The notes under the pieces: model-generated | The model's database searches: none | The model's input: only the letters and a program-made list of their open reading frames with translations | What the model was told of the DNA's origin: nothing | Origin: Huntiella abstrusa | Lineage: Eukaryota; Ascomycota; Sordariomycetes; Microascales; Ceratocystidaceae | Reading direction: 5' to 3' | NCBI GenBank assembly: GCA_025685495.1 | Contig: JAJNMT010000234.1 | Coordinates: 248,001-312,000, forward strand | DNA: 64,000 nucleotides | Shown: piece after piece, positions 21,432-32,209 of the stretch | Numbering within the stretch: the first letter of the stretch is position 1 | How the letters are laid out: each line of letters starts with the position of its first letter | Program-made: the position numbers and the translations under genes

Positions 21432-21491
21432 CTATGCATCAATGCCGATGGTAGGGTAGAGTTCAGGGGCGATACGAAAAGGCGCGCTCAT
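21432..21491 (-). other. In-phase 19-codon upstream frame ending in TAG
   Basis: ATG at 21491 followed by 18 sense codons and TAG, in the same phase as the open frame downstream. The encoded stretch (MSAPFRIAPELYPTIGIDA) reads like a normal cytosolic N-terminus. It could be a uORF, the true N-terminus with a nonsense mutation, or a sequence error. Confidence 0.4.
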
Positions 21492-22166
21492 CTTGATAGG
21501 TCAGATATTTGAAGTATAATAGGTGTCTCGTGTTTGACACAGGGAAAAGGTATGTATATTGATTATATTCAAGAAAGACGATAGTAGTCAGGTTGAATAG
21601 GTGTTCAAAATACAACAACATGAACAGTGTCATTTCTCTGCATTCTTTGTAGAGGTAGTAAACTGATAGGTTGGTTATTTCCATGTCCCGTGGCTGCACT
21701 TGGTAACTGCAACTTTGTAACCTGGTGTAAGCTGAAACTAACTGTTCGGTATGTGGCAGGTCTTCCAATTTAGGATTAGGCTAGCTCGGGGTGTAAGGAT
21801 TCGGGTTGCTGTACACGGAGTCGGAGTATATTAGGGGACGGCGGATCAGATTCGTGACTGGCATAGGTTGAACTTAGAAATTTACATTCACGTTTCTCAA
21901 CCCACCAATGATTCACTGTAAACCACAACATATTTCGAAATAGAGTCATTCATTATTCGTTACTAGTTATGTATGGATTTTGGTGTTTTTAACAGCCAAA
22001 TGCAATAGTGTACACGGCAACAGCACGTCAGCCAAGCCCGGAGTCATCAAATCGTAAAACAGACAAAGGAAAGAAAGAACCAGAAAAGACAAAAAAGGCA
22101 CAACACCACCGGGCTTGGTATGTACAGGTAATAGACTCAAGCGCCTATACCCGGATGGTGTGTAAT
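21492..22166. other. Intergenic between unknown gene and DJ-1 gene
   Basis: No supported gene. It contains the 5' flank of the unknown gene and the 3' flank of the DJ-1 family gene. Confidence 0.55.
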
Positions 22167-23176
22167 TCAGACATCAAGGCCGTCAACAACGACACCCTTC
22201 TGCCAGTTCCAGGCCATAGACTGCGCAGTGGCATTGGCCGATTCCTGGTCAACTAGGGCGCTAACAAGATACAGAGCGGCATCGACGCCAGAAGACATGC
22301 CGCCGGTGGTAATGACACGAAGGCCGCCAAGGCGCATTGCTGCGCGACGGACGGTAGACTCACGACGGCCATTGGAACCTTTGAATGACATCGAGCCCTT
22401 GCTGTTGTGGAGTTGATTTGTTAGTATGTTCTCTAAAGTAGTTATGGTAGTGATTCAACTTACCGACCGTGAGAGTTACGACGGCCCATACCGGCGTCGG
22501 AGCTACGGCGGATGTACGGGTTCTCATCCTCGTCACCAAGGTCAAAGCGAAGGTTGTTGACGACGTATCTCTCATCATCCATAACCTCAGTACGCTCTGT
22601 TCCGGTGCAAACAGCCGAGTAGGAGCAAAGATGCTCAAACTTGGTCATCCAATCAGGGTGCATAGTAGCAGCCAAACCCGACAGAAGACCCTGAGAAGCC
22701 AGGAACATGGCCCCGGTGCAGACAGCCAAGACAGACCGTTCGCGGGAGGAATCCTGCTTCTGGAGCTCAGCATACTTGGCGAGCATGGGCATGGGCTCAC
22801 TCTTGGCTTGGAGAATCTGGTCGAGGTTGCCACCGCCAACTACGACAAGGACGTCGAAGTCAGAGAGACGCTCGTAGGCTTCCTTGTAGCTGCTGGTGGA
22901 GGCGATGGAGACGCCCTGCTTAGAAACGATCTGGGGGGTCTCGGAAGCGATGGTGCAGTGAAAGGCCTTGCTTTCTAGAATTGGACAGACGGGTTAGTAG
23001 CTTAACATATGGTAGATTGAAGTAGGAATGGACATACCGGCGTCGTCCTGTTCATGAAGAGCTTCAGTAAAGACTTCGTATACTCCGCTAAAGTCGGCCA
23101 AGTCGAAACCAGGGTGAAGGGCAAAGAGCACCTCAATGGGTTCATCGGCCACAGCGGAAAACTTGTCTGCACTCAT
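22167..23176 (-). CDS. DJ-1/PfpI family protein
   Basis: Member of the DJ-1/PfpI (class I glutamine amidotransferase-like) superfamily. Relatives include glyoxalase-like enzymes and amidases. There are three exons, 23038-23176, 22464-22974 and 22167-22401. Introns of 63 bp (GTATGT, CTACTAAC, TTCTAG) and 62 bp (GTAAGT, TACTAAC, AACAG) give 294 residues. The N-terminal strand is EVLFALHPGFDLADFSGVYE; FDVLVVVGGGNLDQ follows; the nucleophile elbow AVCTGAMFLAS places the likely catalytic Cys at about residue 131; the C-terminal TTGGMSSGVDAALYLVS helix is typical. An Arg/Ser/Gly-rich insert of about 45 residues lies between the core and this helix and is interrupted by intron 2. The TTG codon ahead of the ATG is not used as a start here. 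The substrate is unknown. Confidence 0.85.
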
Positions 23177-26100
23177 CTTTGGCAAATTGAGTAGTAGTTT
23201 GTGAGTAAAGGTGGTGGTGGTATTGGTTTAGTGAATATCGTGAAGATTGTTGAATATGAAGTTGGAAATCAACCATGTAGGTAATAAGCAGAGGCAAACA
23301 AAAGAAGCCCGAGAAAGTAGGAAAGTAGGTCCCTCTTTATACACAGAGACTCTCACCCGGATGGCCATATCAACAACAGCCCATCTATCATTCATCTCTT
23401 GGAGAAGTCACCCCGCTCATTGACCCGGTCATCCTACCATCATTACGGGATGCTCACCAATTGACTTGTATTCTCCAAGTCAGTCAAGACAGCACCCTGC
23501 GCTATGTTGATCCCGTGCCACCATAGCTCCCGGACAAACATGCTATCCCACTAAAACCAGTAGAAGTATATCCCCAAGTTGAGTCACAATCCCATCTCAG
23601 TCTTTGTCATTGTCAGTGGCCGGATGGTGGTCCGACCCTTTGTGGCTTTCTTCCCCAAACACGTCTCATCGGGTGATTTGTACATATGCATGTACATATG
23701 CATGTCGTATGTATGCATGTTGTTATACAACCAAACTGACAATCTGAACGGGGTACTAACCCTCGCATGTAACGTCTTCAAAGAGCTCACCCCGCATGGT
23801 TCGTCTTACATGGATGAGAGCTCCTGCTTGTGTTGCACTGAAGCTTAGTGGGGGCACTTTATCCGGAGATGGATGGAAGGATTGCGGGAAGGCAGGCGTG
23901 GCGTGGCGAGTAACCGGGATAGTTGTTGAGCAATATTGGGGAAATCGGGCAACAGCCGGAATCACTAATCAGCGTAATCGACTTTTTGATCGACTTTGGT
24001 TTGTGGCAAGTGGTTTAATGCGGGGTGATTTTACCCGTCACCTGATGTAGATAAATTGCTCTCTACAAGAAAATTGCCGAATTGGAGAATTGGCTGAAAA
24101 ACATAGTTAAAGACCAGACCAACAACATTCCTGACCCTGACAAAAGCTCAATAGCTACAATCCCATCCTGTGCCTTCCCTTCCCTTTCCTTACCTTCCCG
24201 TCTCGCCACTCGTGACCACACACACACGCACGCACCTTCTCCAACCCATTTATCCCCTGAAAAACCAGGACCACAAAGCTCACCTGTCTGTCATACCCTT
24301 TTTCTTCCTGTCCTGTATACCGGATGCGGCAATGCCATGCAAATGTGGGGTGACGCGGGCAATTCTGGAGAAACCCAGGACAATCAGTTGGGCGTTGGTA
24401 GTGAAAATGTGGGGAGATTGACTCTTTGATGATGCAGGTGAAGCACCTGATGTCATTGTGGACTGCCGTTTGTTTGTCGATTGTCTGTGTGTCGCTTGTG
24501 GAGGGGCTGTTGAAGCGGACGATACAGGGGTCTGTAGTGGGGTGACTGTGGTGCCACGCTGAGAGCCGATCCACTATTGACGACGGGTGAATATGTTGAT
24601 GGGCGCTGAGCATGTTGACTTGGTGAGAGATATTGACTCATAGGGAAGCAAGTGTCTCTCATTTCAGTTGTCACGAGTTTTGTTTTTAGTTTACCCTGGA
24701 TAACCCTCATTCCTTAATGGATGAGTGAGTTTCGGTGCATCGGTGGATGATCGGATACGTTAGACATGTTTAAAAGTCTAGCCCCGGCGATGGTGAAAGT
24801 GCATACAGTACCGTGACTTTATGATTATTTGGAGATAGCCCGGCCGATAATCTTTGTCACTCGTGATACCTGTGACTGTCTAAACCTACATGACACACAA
24901 ATTTCGCCGAAAGCATCGACTATCACGTGATCCGGTGCTATGTTTCTGGTCTTTCGGGAAGATGCCGATCAAAGTGAAGAGGTTGTCTGAGGAACAAGGC
25001 ATTATCTGGATTCATCATTATGATGGTACGGAAACCACATCACATAGTTGCTGATTGAACCAGACGATAATGGATATCCACGCTTAGAAACCAAGAATCA
25101 TGCTAAGATGCATTACGACAGCCAGTCTAATCTTGTCTTAGAGTATCTTTATCCTAGATTTGGCATGGCTTGAGCCCATCCACTGGTTAGTCCCTCAGCT
25201 TTCTTGGTACCCGGATGGCCATATCACCAGACCTTAAGGTCTAACCCAGATACTTGCTACATAGTAACCCTACTAAATTCTTTGTGGAACACCACTAACA
25301 ACTGGCGTTATAGTCATTGCGTAGTCTTTTAACTGTCTTAGACAGTGTGTTGCATTCAATGTCTTTCTTTTCCAACTACAAACGTCATTTGCTGGCCACA
25401 GCATGTTTAAGTTATTCTTGTGGGATAGACGAGATCTGAGACTGTCTATAAGATTGCCTGTTGAGTTGATGGTGGATATTGTATCTAGACTCATCGAATG
25501 ACGAAACCATCGAACAACTTACAACCAGATTTGACACATTCTGAATACCTACAAACTTGTAGAACCTCCTTTTGTAATCTGTACCCTCATCAGACCGAAA
25601 GTTGACTAGACAACGTAATACCCAGAGTACCCTAGAAACATCAGACCATAGGAATTAACAAACAACACAGCAAGCAACCACCGAAAAGGTTTAAACCAAG
25701 CCAGCACCTCTGTACTTTCCAGTTCATTATCATACTTTCTAATTCACCACTTCACTCACACTCACAGTCCCCAACTCCGCGCGACCCCCAGAGTATGCGT
25801 CGCTCGTTCTTCGGGCCTTGACCCTGAACTCCGCTCTCGCTGCACAACAAAATCAACTTTCCCGAAATTGTTCTATGGGCCATATCTTTCCGCGTCCTAT
25901 CCTTGATTCTGTCGCTTCGCCCTCCGGAGCAGGGTGAAAGTTAATGACCATTACCACGCGATACGACCCCAATCGATTCTGTGCGCGTGGAACGTGAAAT
26001 TCGGGTCCGGTGGTGGAAGTCTCATTTCCAGAAACCCAGATGAAGCGCGGGGTGGCGAGAGATTGGCGGTTGATATGACTTTGGGTCGCCGTGTCTAGCC

Positions 26101-27820
26101 AGAAAACCAGGCAATATTGGGGCGGGGAGGGACCCGATCATCACAAATACTCTCTGGAAGATAACTAGAGACAGTGGGGTATTTGTCTCTGCAGGTAGAA
26201 GAACCCACGTACTCGCTTTATGAGGAAACCGCAGAGGCAAGAATGGGTGACTTCCCTAAGGCAGGTGGTGTGCGCACCAACGGAGGAGGGGTATAAGTAT
26301 CAATAAACAAGCCAAGAGGGAAAAGAGAGAAACCTAGAACAAGCAAGCAGATAGGTTCATCATTATTTCAAGCAAAGTCATAATGTCACACTGTTATCTA
26401 ACAATATTGACGCCTGTTCTTCCAGCATCGACAGTTTGTGGGGAGAAGAGATGAAGCTTTACGGATACAAGGGCAAGCAACATTCTGTTGTCTTGAGTTT
26501 TTGAGCAGATGTGTATTCATGTGTTTAATAGGATGATATATATTTATGTATTGCACTGGCACAGGTTGTCAGCTTGTGGTAGCGGCGTTGTCTAAAGCTT
26601 GTCTATTCAAAGAGATTCACTCGTTTGGGACGCGGTGAGATATCAGGATCTTTTGATTGATAATTGATGGCTCGCGGCACACTCTGTTTGAAATAAGATT
26701 GAGCCATGGGAGTGAAGAGCCTATCGTCAATGCTATTAGTTGATGCCCCTTTGACATTCATACATTGTACATAGGTACATACATACAGTAGGCCACGTCT
26801 AATGTTTCTCTCTCAATAACTAGGCAACATCCTAGTTCAGGGGGGAAAGATGCCACCCGTATGGTCCATTCGCGCCATGTTCAGTCTTAAGGCCGATTAG
26901 TAAACCATTGTCGAGACGTGTCAATTGTTTCTTAGCCCGTGTAACGTCGTTCTAATCCTTATTAAGCCTTATGGTTGTTGTATTCTTTAACATCCTGATT
27001 AATTTGACCTTCGCTAGCGGGGTCGACTTGTAAAACATACATTCTTTCAACTCTCATTTACTCGTTACATGTCACGAGCTGCCTATTTAACTTTTTTCTC
27101 TCGGTCGAAGGAACATCAATAGCACACTTATTAGTGTTGGTTTTGCTATGCCATGTATTATCGACTCTAACTAGCATCACCTGGTAATACTATACCTCCA
27201 CAAGCAAGTCAATGTTCCAGATACTGGCGTCTTCGAGAAGCAGTCCTTGTGTAACATGTTTAGCTTGACAGTTCTAATTTTTGCCGTTCTACACTTCTTG
27301 CCTCTCGTTTCTCTCTTTCTTCTGGGCATCTCTGGTACTTTGGCAATCTTTTGTCGTTGTTCTTTTTGTCGTCTACCTGAACAGCGCGAACTATCAATAC
27401 GACGGCCCAGTGACGAGCTCGTCGTTGTTGTTGTTGTTGTTGTTGTTGTATTCTTTAACGTCTACCTGAACAGCGCGAACTATCAATACGACGGCGTTAC
27501 GGACAGAAGGAATTGAGGATGATGTCAATCAAAAACCCCCCCTGGGCGGTCAGCAATTGCGAAATTGCATAAAACAGAGCGACTCTTATGACCAGACAAA
27601 GGGCCAGGTGACGAACACCAAGAGGGTCTAGTAAAGGCAAAGCCCGAGGGCATTCTCGCAGGATCCGGGATCGGCCCGGTGTTTTTGGTATGCGGGAACG
27701 AAGACAAGAGATATAGAATGTCGAATGCGGAAGGCCAGCGGCTATCGGCTTGAGGAAGTGACGAGCTCGTCCTTCTGCAGCTACTTTATATAAACTCTTA
27801 TCATCACCTCCTTACAACAA
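23177..27820. other. Large gene-poor region before the tRNA cluster
   Basis: About 4.6 kb. No open frame shows a domain or convincing coding bias. It holds ATGCATGTACATATG repeats near 23679-23705, a TCACGTGA site near 24925, CT-rich tracts near 27290-27370 and the duplicated 37-bp element at 27370-27495. Degenerate remains of a tRNA-targeting retroelement are conceivable because tRNA genes follow directly, but no reverse transcriptase, long terminal repeat pair or target duplication is visible. Confidence 0.45.
27370..27495. repeat. 37-bp direct repeat flanking a (GTT)n microsatellite
   Basis: Copies at 27370-27406 and 27459-27495 are identical over 37 bp (they begin CGTCTACCTGAAC and end ACGACGGC), with an 89-bp period. 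Between them lie a GACGAGCTCGTC palindrome and about eight GTT units (27424-27449). The segment AGTGACGAGCTCGTC recurs at about 27756, just upstream of the first tRNA gene. Confidence 0.85.
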
Positions 27821-27915
27821 GCTCGCTTAGCTCAGTTGGTTAGAGCGTCGTACTAATATTCAACCTCGAATATCAAGTAATGCGAAGGTCGCCAGTTCGA
27901 CCCTGGTAGTGAGCA
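27821..27915 (+). tRNA. tRNA-Ile (AAT) with 21-nt intron
   Basis: A cloverleaf can be drawn. The acceptor GCTCGCT pairs with AGTGAGC, discriminator A is at 27915, the A box is TTAGCTCAGTTGG and the T-arm contains GTTCGAC. The anticodon stem TCGTA/TGCGA encloses the loop CTAATA-A with anticodon AAT at 27855-27857. The intron, 27859-27879, sits one base 3' of the anticodon, the canonical position. A T5 terminator lies at 27937-27941. Confidence 0.92.
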
Positions 27916-28014
27916 CTCACAACTCCTTCTGTTTCCTTTTTGTGCCCTTCCGGTTTACTAGAAAGCTACTTAAGCCCCACTATGTGGTAGTACTGCAACA
28001 AGAAATGCATACAA

Positions 28015-28129
28015 GCTTCGATGGCGCAGTGGTAGCGCAGTGGTCTCATATTCATGAGGAGCTTGATTTCTAAGAATTCCTCTGGATAATGCCATCCAAA
28101 GGTCGTGAGTTCGACCCTCACTCGGAGCA
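28015..28129 (+). tRNA. tRNA-Met (CAT, elongator type) with 43-nt intron
   Basis: The acceptor GCTTCGA pairs with TCGGAGC, discriminator A is at 28129, and the T-arm GTGAG/CTCAC encloses TTCGACC. Anticodon CAT is at 28047-28049. The intron is best placed at 28051-28093. The anticodon stem has a U31/U39 mismatch, as in other elongator Met tRNAs, plus a weak first pair. A T5 terminator lies at 28132-28136. Confidence 0.87.
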
Positions 28130-28278
28130 TCTTTTTGGCGGTAATGTGGTGTTTACTGTGACTTCTCAAGTATTGTTCTTTTTGGTTGTCGTTGATATTG
28201 TTCGCCGTGGGGCTGTTTTTTCGCCGGAGCCGGAGCTTCCGGGGTATATAGGCCTAACTTGGAGGTCTGGTTTCCAAC

Positions 28279-28370
28279 GGTCTGATGGTGTAGTTGGTTA
28301 TCACGTTTTTCTAACAGTAACTCAGTTTCTTGGACACAAAAGGTCGGCGGTTCAAGTCCGCCTCAGATCA
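28279..28370 (+). tRNA. tRNA-Val (AAC) with 18-nt intron
   Basis: The acceptor GGTCTGA pairs with TCAGATC, discriminator A is at 28370, and the T-arm GGCGG/CCGCC encloses TTCAAGT. Anticodon AAC is at 28313-28315. The 18-nt intron, 28317-28334, follows position 37. The anticodon stem is T-rich (TTTTT against ACAAA) with one T/C mismatch. A T5 terminator lies at 28375-28379. Confidence 0.87.
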
Positions 28371-30716
28371 TTACTTTTTGGTTGGTTACCGTCGAGATGT
28401 GGTACCCCATTGTGTATAATTTTTTGGATTGTCCTTGGACGTTGAGATCACTTAAACCCCTGTCACTCCGAGTTTGGTGGGGGTTGTGTGTGTTAACCCT
28501 ACCAATGGCCAATATCTGAATTGAATATAAACCGGGCAACGGTTTTTCTTTTTGTAGCTGTGTGTGCATGTATCTTTGCCAATTGTTAGATGAATCGTTT
28601 TGTATAAAAAGCCGACTATTGATCTATCGCTTTTGTCCGTGCTACAAAACTTCACTGTATCCTTGAAGAACATAGACATCAAATCCGACACTGCGTTGTT
28701 TAGAGCGGATTAAGCCTAACCCGATACATACTGAGAGCCCAACAACGGCCGGGTTAATAAAGCCGCTAAACCCAGACTTGTGCTACACTAAGGTAGATTC
28801 GTCAATCGAGAATAACAGGATTTGTTCTGGCTGGATGGGGTTGAATACGAATTTGATGGGGCTGGTGTTTTGGTTTGGTTCTATCAAGCCCAACACTGAT
28901 TTTCAGGATAGAGCTCCCTGGGGTTGGTTGGTTCGATTGTAAGACGGGTTAAATAGTTCATCAGGTATTTTGAATTTCATGGTGGGATTTGGGGATTATT
29001 TGAGACACACATGTCATGTCACCTGTTAGTGTGTGGCAACGTGTATTTGAGTATGTATGTATGTACATACCTGTCCCAGTTGTTGAGGTGAAGACTCTCT
29101 TGTATCATCATTATGAACTAGACCACTATCAACAAGTTCTGTAATACTTTACTTTGATGTTAGTATTCCGGCTTAACATTCAACACCGGGTTAAGACTAT
29201 TGCGGCGCCAAGTGCTACTGAGGATATAGCGTCAACCAGGATTCGAAGGGGCTCGCGCGGCTCCGGGCCCTGCAAATGTGACAGGGATCCTCGAACAGGG
29301 CGGAGCGGAGCGGTGGATTTTCCCGCTGTGACACTTGAGATAAATTCTTTGTTGGTTGTGTGTCCAAGGACAATGATGATTGAGAGCTCATGTATGGTTG
29401 AGGGGGACAACCAATGAACAGATTTTGTACACATGTACATACATAACACTGGATCGAGGGAGGTCGGGAATGGAAGGTTTGTACCTTGGCTGGGAGTTCT
29501 AGACTGGATCGATCGAAGTTACTGATCAATACAGATTTGATAGCTGCATGTAGTTTTGCGGGGGAGGGGCAACTATGCGATGTAAGTCCCAACAAAACGT
29601 GTATTTCATATCGCAATGTAGGCGGCGGCAATGAAGTTGCAGTTATGCGGGTTGAATGCAACAAATAATGAGCCGAGGCATAGAGATGCGTTTTATAGGA
29701 GTATTTATTCCAAATTACATTGTCTTGGACGCACAGTTGCTCAAATCACTTTGATCTTGGTTCGTTCATAGTTGTGATATCTGAAGTGTGGGTACAGGTA
29801 GTATTTTGTTGTCGTTGGATGGTAGTAGAGCTTGTATCCACTAGGGCTTAGGTATCATTGTTTGCCCCAGCCCTGAATTGCTTGTGCAGCCTCATCAATA
29901 GTTGGAACTGCATAGATCGGATATACCAGTATTGATATTACATGGTAATTGAAAGTTACACTTTGGTTGTGTCCGGGGTCATATGTAATACCTGCATATC
30001 CCACCAGAATGATCTGAAATCTTCACGTCTGAATGTGAGACATTCTTTGACTCAAGTCAACTAAAAATACTCATCAGTGTTGTTGATATCATAACCTGAA
30101 CCACAGGACCAAGTGCTCAAATACCAGTTTAGGAAGATTCCGCTGAGAAGTGGACCAACCCCCAGACCCAGTCAGGCTAAATTCAGTTTTTGGTGGTTAC
30201 CACAGAGTCAACAAGTTCCCTTTCTAGGCAAAATCAAAATGTATTAGTTACTATTAGTGGCATAAATCCCACTCAAAATATCGTAGAAAAAAAAAAAGAG
30301 CCGACAAATCCCAACAACCAGTGAACCGCTAAACAGACCCGGCCTCGTTCTCCTCCCCCAGATTCGATTTCCCGCATTTTGTGCTTGCTTTTGGGGGCCT
30401 CGAGCCCCACGCTGAGATGCGTGGTTCGCTTGGACTTTTGCGCTGGGTGGTTGTTCCTTTTTACTTAGTTGGGATTGCCGGTCCGTTCAGCGTTGTGGTT
30501 GTTTATGGCTTTTTTGTTATTACCGGGTGGAACTACGGGAGCTTGGTCCGTCCTAGGAATAAATCCTTTTTTTCGATAAGTAGACGTTTATGTACTTCAA
30601 ATATCCCGTTTCTTCATTGTTTATTATTCTTCTTCTACTCGTTCCTCTTTGACTTTGTCTTGTCTTCTTTCTTTTTCTTCATCGTCTATACCTATCCGTT
30701 GAGAAAGATTGCAACA
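28371..30716. other. Intergenic: tRNA flank and elongase promoter/leader
   Basis: About 2.3 kb with no supported gene. A GC-rich island lies at about 29205-29330 and includes a CCCTG/CAGGG hairpin. GTAT/GTAC repeats occur near 29050 and 29430. The last ~150 bases before the elongase start are T/C-rich, as expected of a leader. The elongase frame stays open upstream to 30381, but that segment has leader-like composition. Confidence 0.5.
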
Positions 30717-32209
30717 ATGGAGGCTGCCCCATTTACCTATTTCATTACTCCCGTTCGGGAGCTCTTCAAGTGGCCTTTGGCTTCAGAGCCCTTTGCCATT
30801 CCCCCACCACCAGCCGGGAGCTTCAAGTATGCGCCCAAGTTCAACATTCCCGAGGCTTGGTGGGCTCCGGTTCTTGATGCCCGGGTTCCTCTCACCATTG
30901 CCACCGTCTACGCCGTTACGGCCAAGGCTTTGACTGCTTACAACCTCTCGCACAACAAGCAGCCCTGGGCTATCAGCAAGACTCGCGCTTTCAAGGTCTT
31001 TGTCGTTTTGCATAACATCTTCCTTGCCGTTTACTCGGCTTGGACTTTTATCAACATGGTCGGTACTATGCACCGGTCCATTGCCAGCCCCTACGGCCCC
31101 GGTGGTGTCACCGCTACCATTGACAGCTTCTGCCAGATCAACGGTGTTCCTGGATTCGACGGCGCTGTCTTTTACAACGAGGACACTGGCAAGTTTGCGA
31201 CTCTTGGTAACAACGCTGGTCTTGACGCCGAGACTGGTCTTCCTAGCCGCTATGCTACTGGTCGTCTTTGGAACGAGGGTCTGGCTTTCTATGGCTGGTG
31301 GTTCTATCTTTCCAAGTTCTACGAGGTTCTTGATACCCTCATTATCCTCGCCAAGGGCAAGCCTTCTTCTACTCTTCAGACTTACCATCACGCTGGTGCT
31401 ATGATGTGCATGTGGGCTGGTATTCGCTGGATGGCTCCTCCTATCTGGTTGTTCGTTGTCTACAACTCTCTGATCCACTCGCTCATGGTATGTATTTTTC
31501 CTCTCGCTGGATTCGGCGCGCATAATGTTTGACTTGGATACTAACACGATATGTTTTACAGTACACCTACTACACCGTTACTGCCTTCAACATCCGTGTC
31601 CCCATGGTGATCAAGCGTTCTTTGACCACTATGCAGATCACCCAGTTCCTCGTTGGTGTCGTCTGTGCCATGTCCTACTCTTTCGTCGCTTACGCTCTCC
31701 CCATGACCGCCCAGGTCCCCATCACTGCCACCACCGAGTCCGCCCCCGCTGCTTCCATCGCCGAGGCCAACGCTGGCGTCCTTGACACTCTTAAGCAGAT
31801 TGTCATCGGCGCCATGACCAAGGCCGCCGATGCCGCCGCTTCCGTCTCTTCTTCGGCTGCCGCTGAGTCTGCCACTGCTGTTGCCGGTGCCACTCGCACT
31901 GAGACTGTCTACGTTGCGCAGAACTGTGTCAACAGCTCTGGTGTCCAGTTTGCTGTCTGGCTCAACGTCTTCTACCTTGCTCCTCTGACGTACCTTTTCG
32001 TCAGCTTCTTCATTGCTAGCTACACCCGTCGTGGCCGTTCTGCCGCGCAAAAGGGCGACAAGTCCAAGACTACTGAGTCTCAGCTCATTGACGTCCAGCG
32101 TGCCGAGAAGGCTGGCTGGGAGGCTGCTAAGAACGTTGAGCAGGAGGTGTACGGTCAGAACGGCGCTACCAGCCCTAAGCGCACTCGCGCTGCTGCTACT
32201 CGCAAGTAA
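30717..32209 (+). CDS. ELO-family fatty acid elongase (3-ketoacyl-CoA synthase)
   Basis: ELO proteins catalyse the condensation step of very-long-chain or polyunsaturated fatty acid elongation in the ER membrane. There are two exons, 30717-31487 and 31562-32209, with a 74-bp phase-0 intron (GTATGT, TACTAAC, TTTTACAG); the product is 472 residues. The catalytic histidine box is QTYHHAG at about 221-227, preceded by KFYEVLDTLIILAKGK and followed by MYTYYTVTAFNI, which the splice junction creates. Several hydrophobic segments flank these. The protein is much longer than yeast Elo1-3 (310-347). It has an extra ~55-residue loop after the second helix (about 120-175) and an Ala/Ser/Thr-rich insert of about 75 residues after the TMs following the His box. 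The C-terminus is Lys/Arg-rich, suggesting ER retention. Codon use is C/T-ending and uniform, as in highly expressed genes. Chain-length specificity cannot be told. Confidence 0.9.

Noticed and set aside
27246..27520. Open frames over the CT-rich and GTT repeat region, suggesting a small membrane protein
   Set aside because: The frames are created by CT-rich tracts and the microsatellite; the duplicated 37-bp unit gives the only repeated peptide.
23177..27820. Possible retrotransposon or LTR remnant upstream of the tRNA genes
   Set aside because: No polymerase fragment, paired LTRs or target duplication visible; only short repeats, reported separately.
29215..29664. Minus-strand frame with a CxxC and a TTCGAATCC sequence resembling a tRNA B box
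   Set aside because: No matching T-stem, acceptor stem or A box could be drawn, and the frame has no recognisable domain.
30381..30716. In-frame 112-codon extension upstream of the elongase start
   Set aside because: Composition is T/C-rich leader-like, and the family N-terminus is satisfied by the ATG at 30717. Kept only as a note.
30783..31547. 254-codon open frame antisense to the elongase
   Set aside because: Shadow of a highly expressed gene with strong codon bias; no domain of its own.
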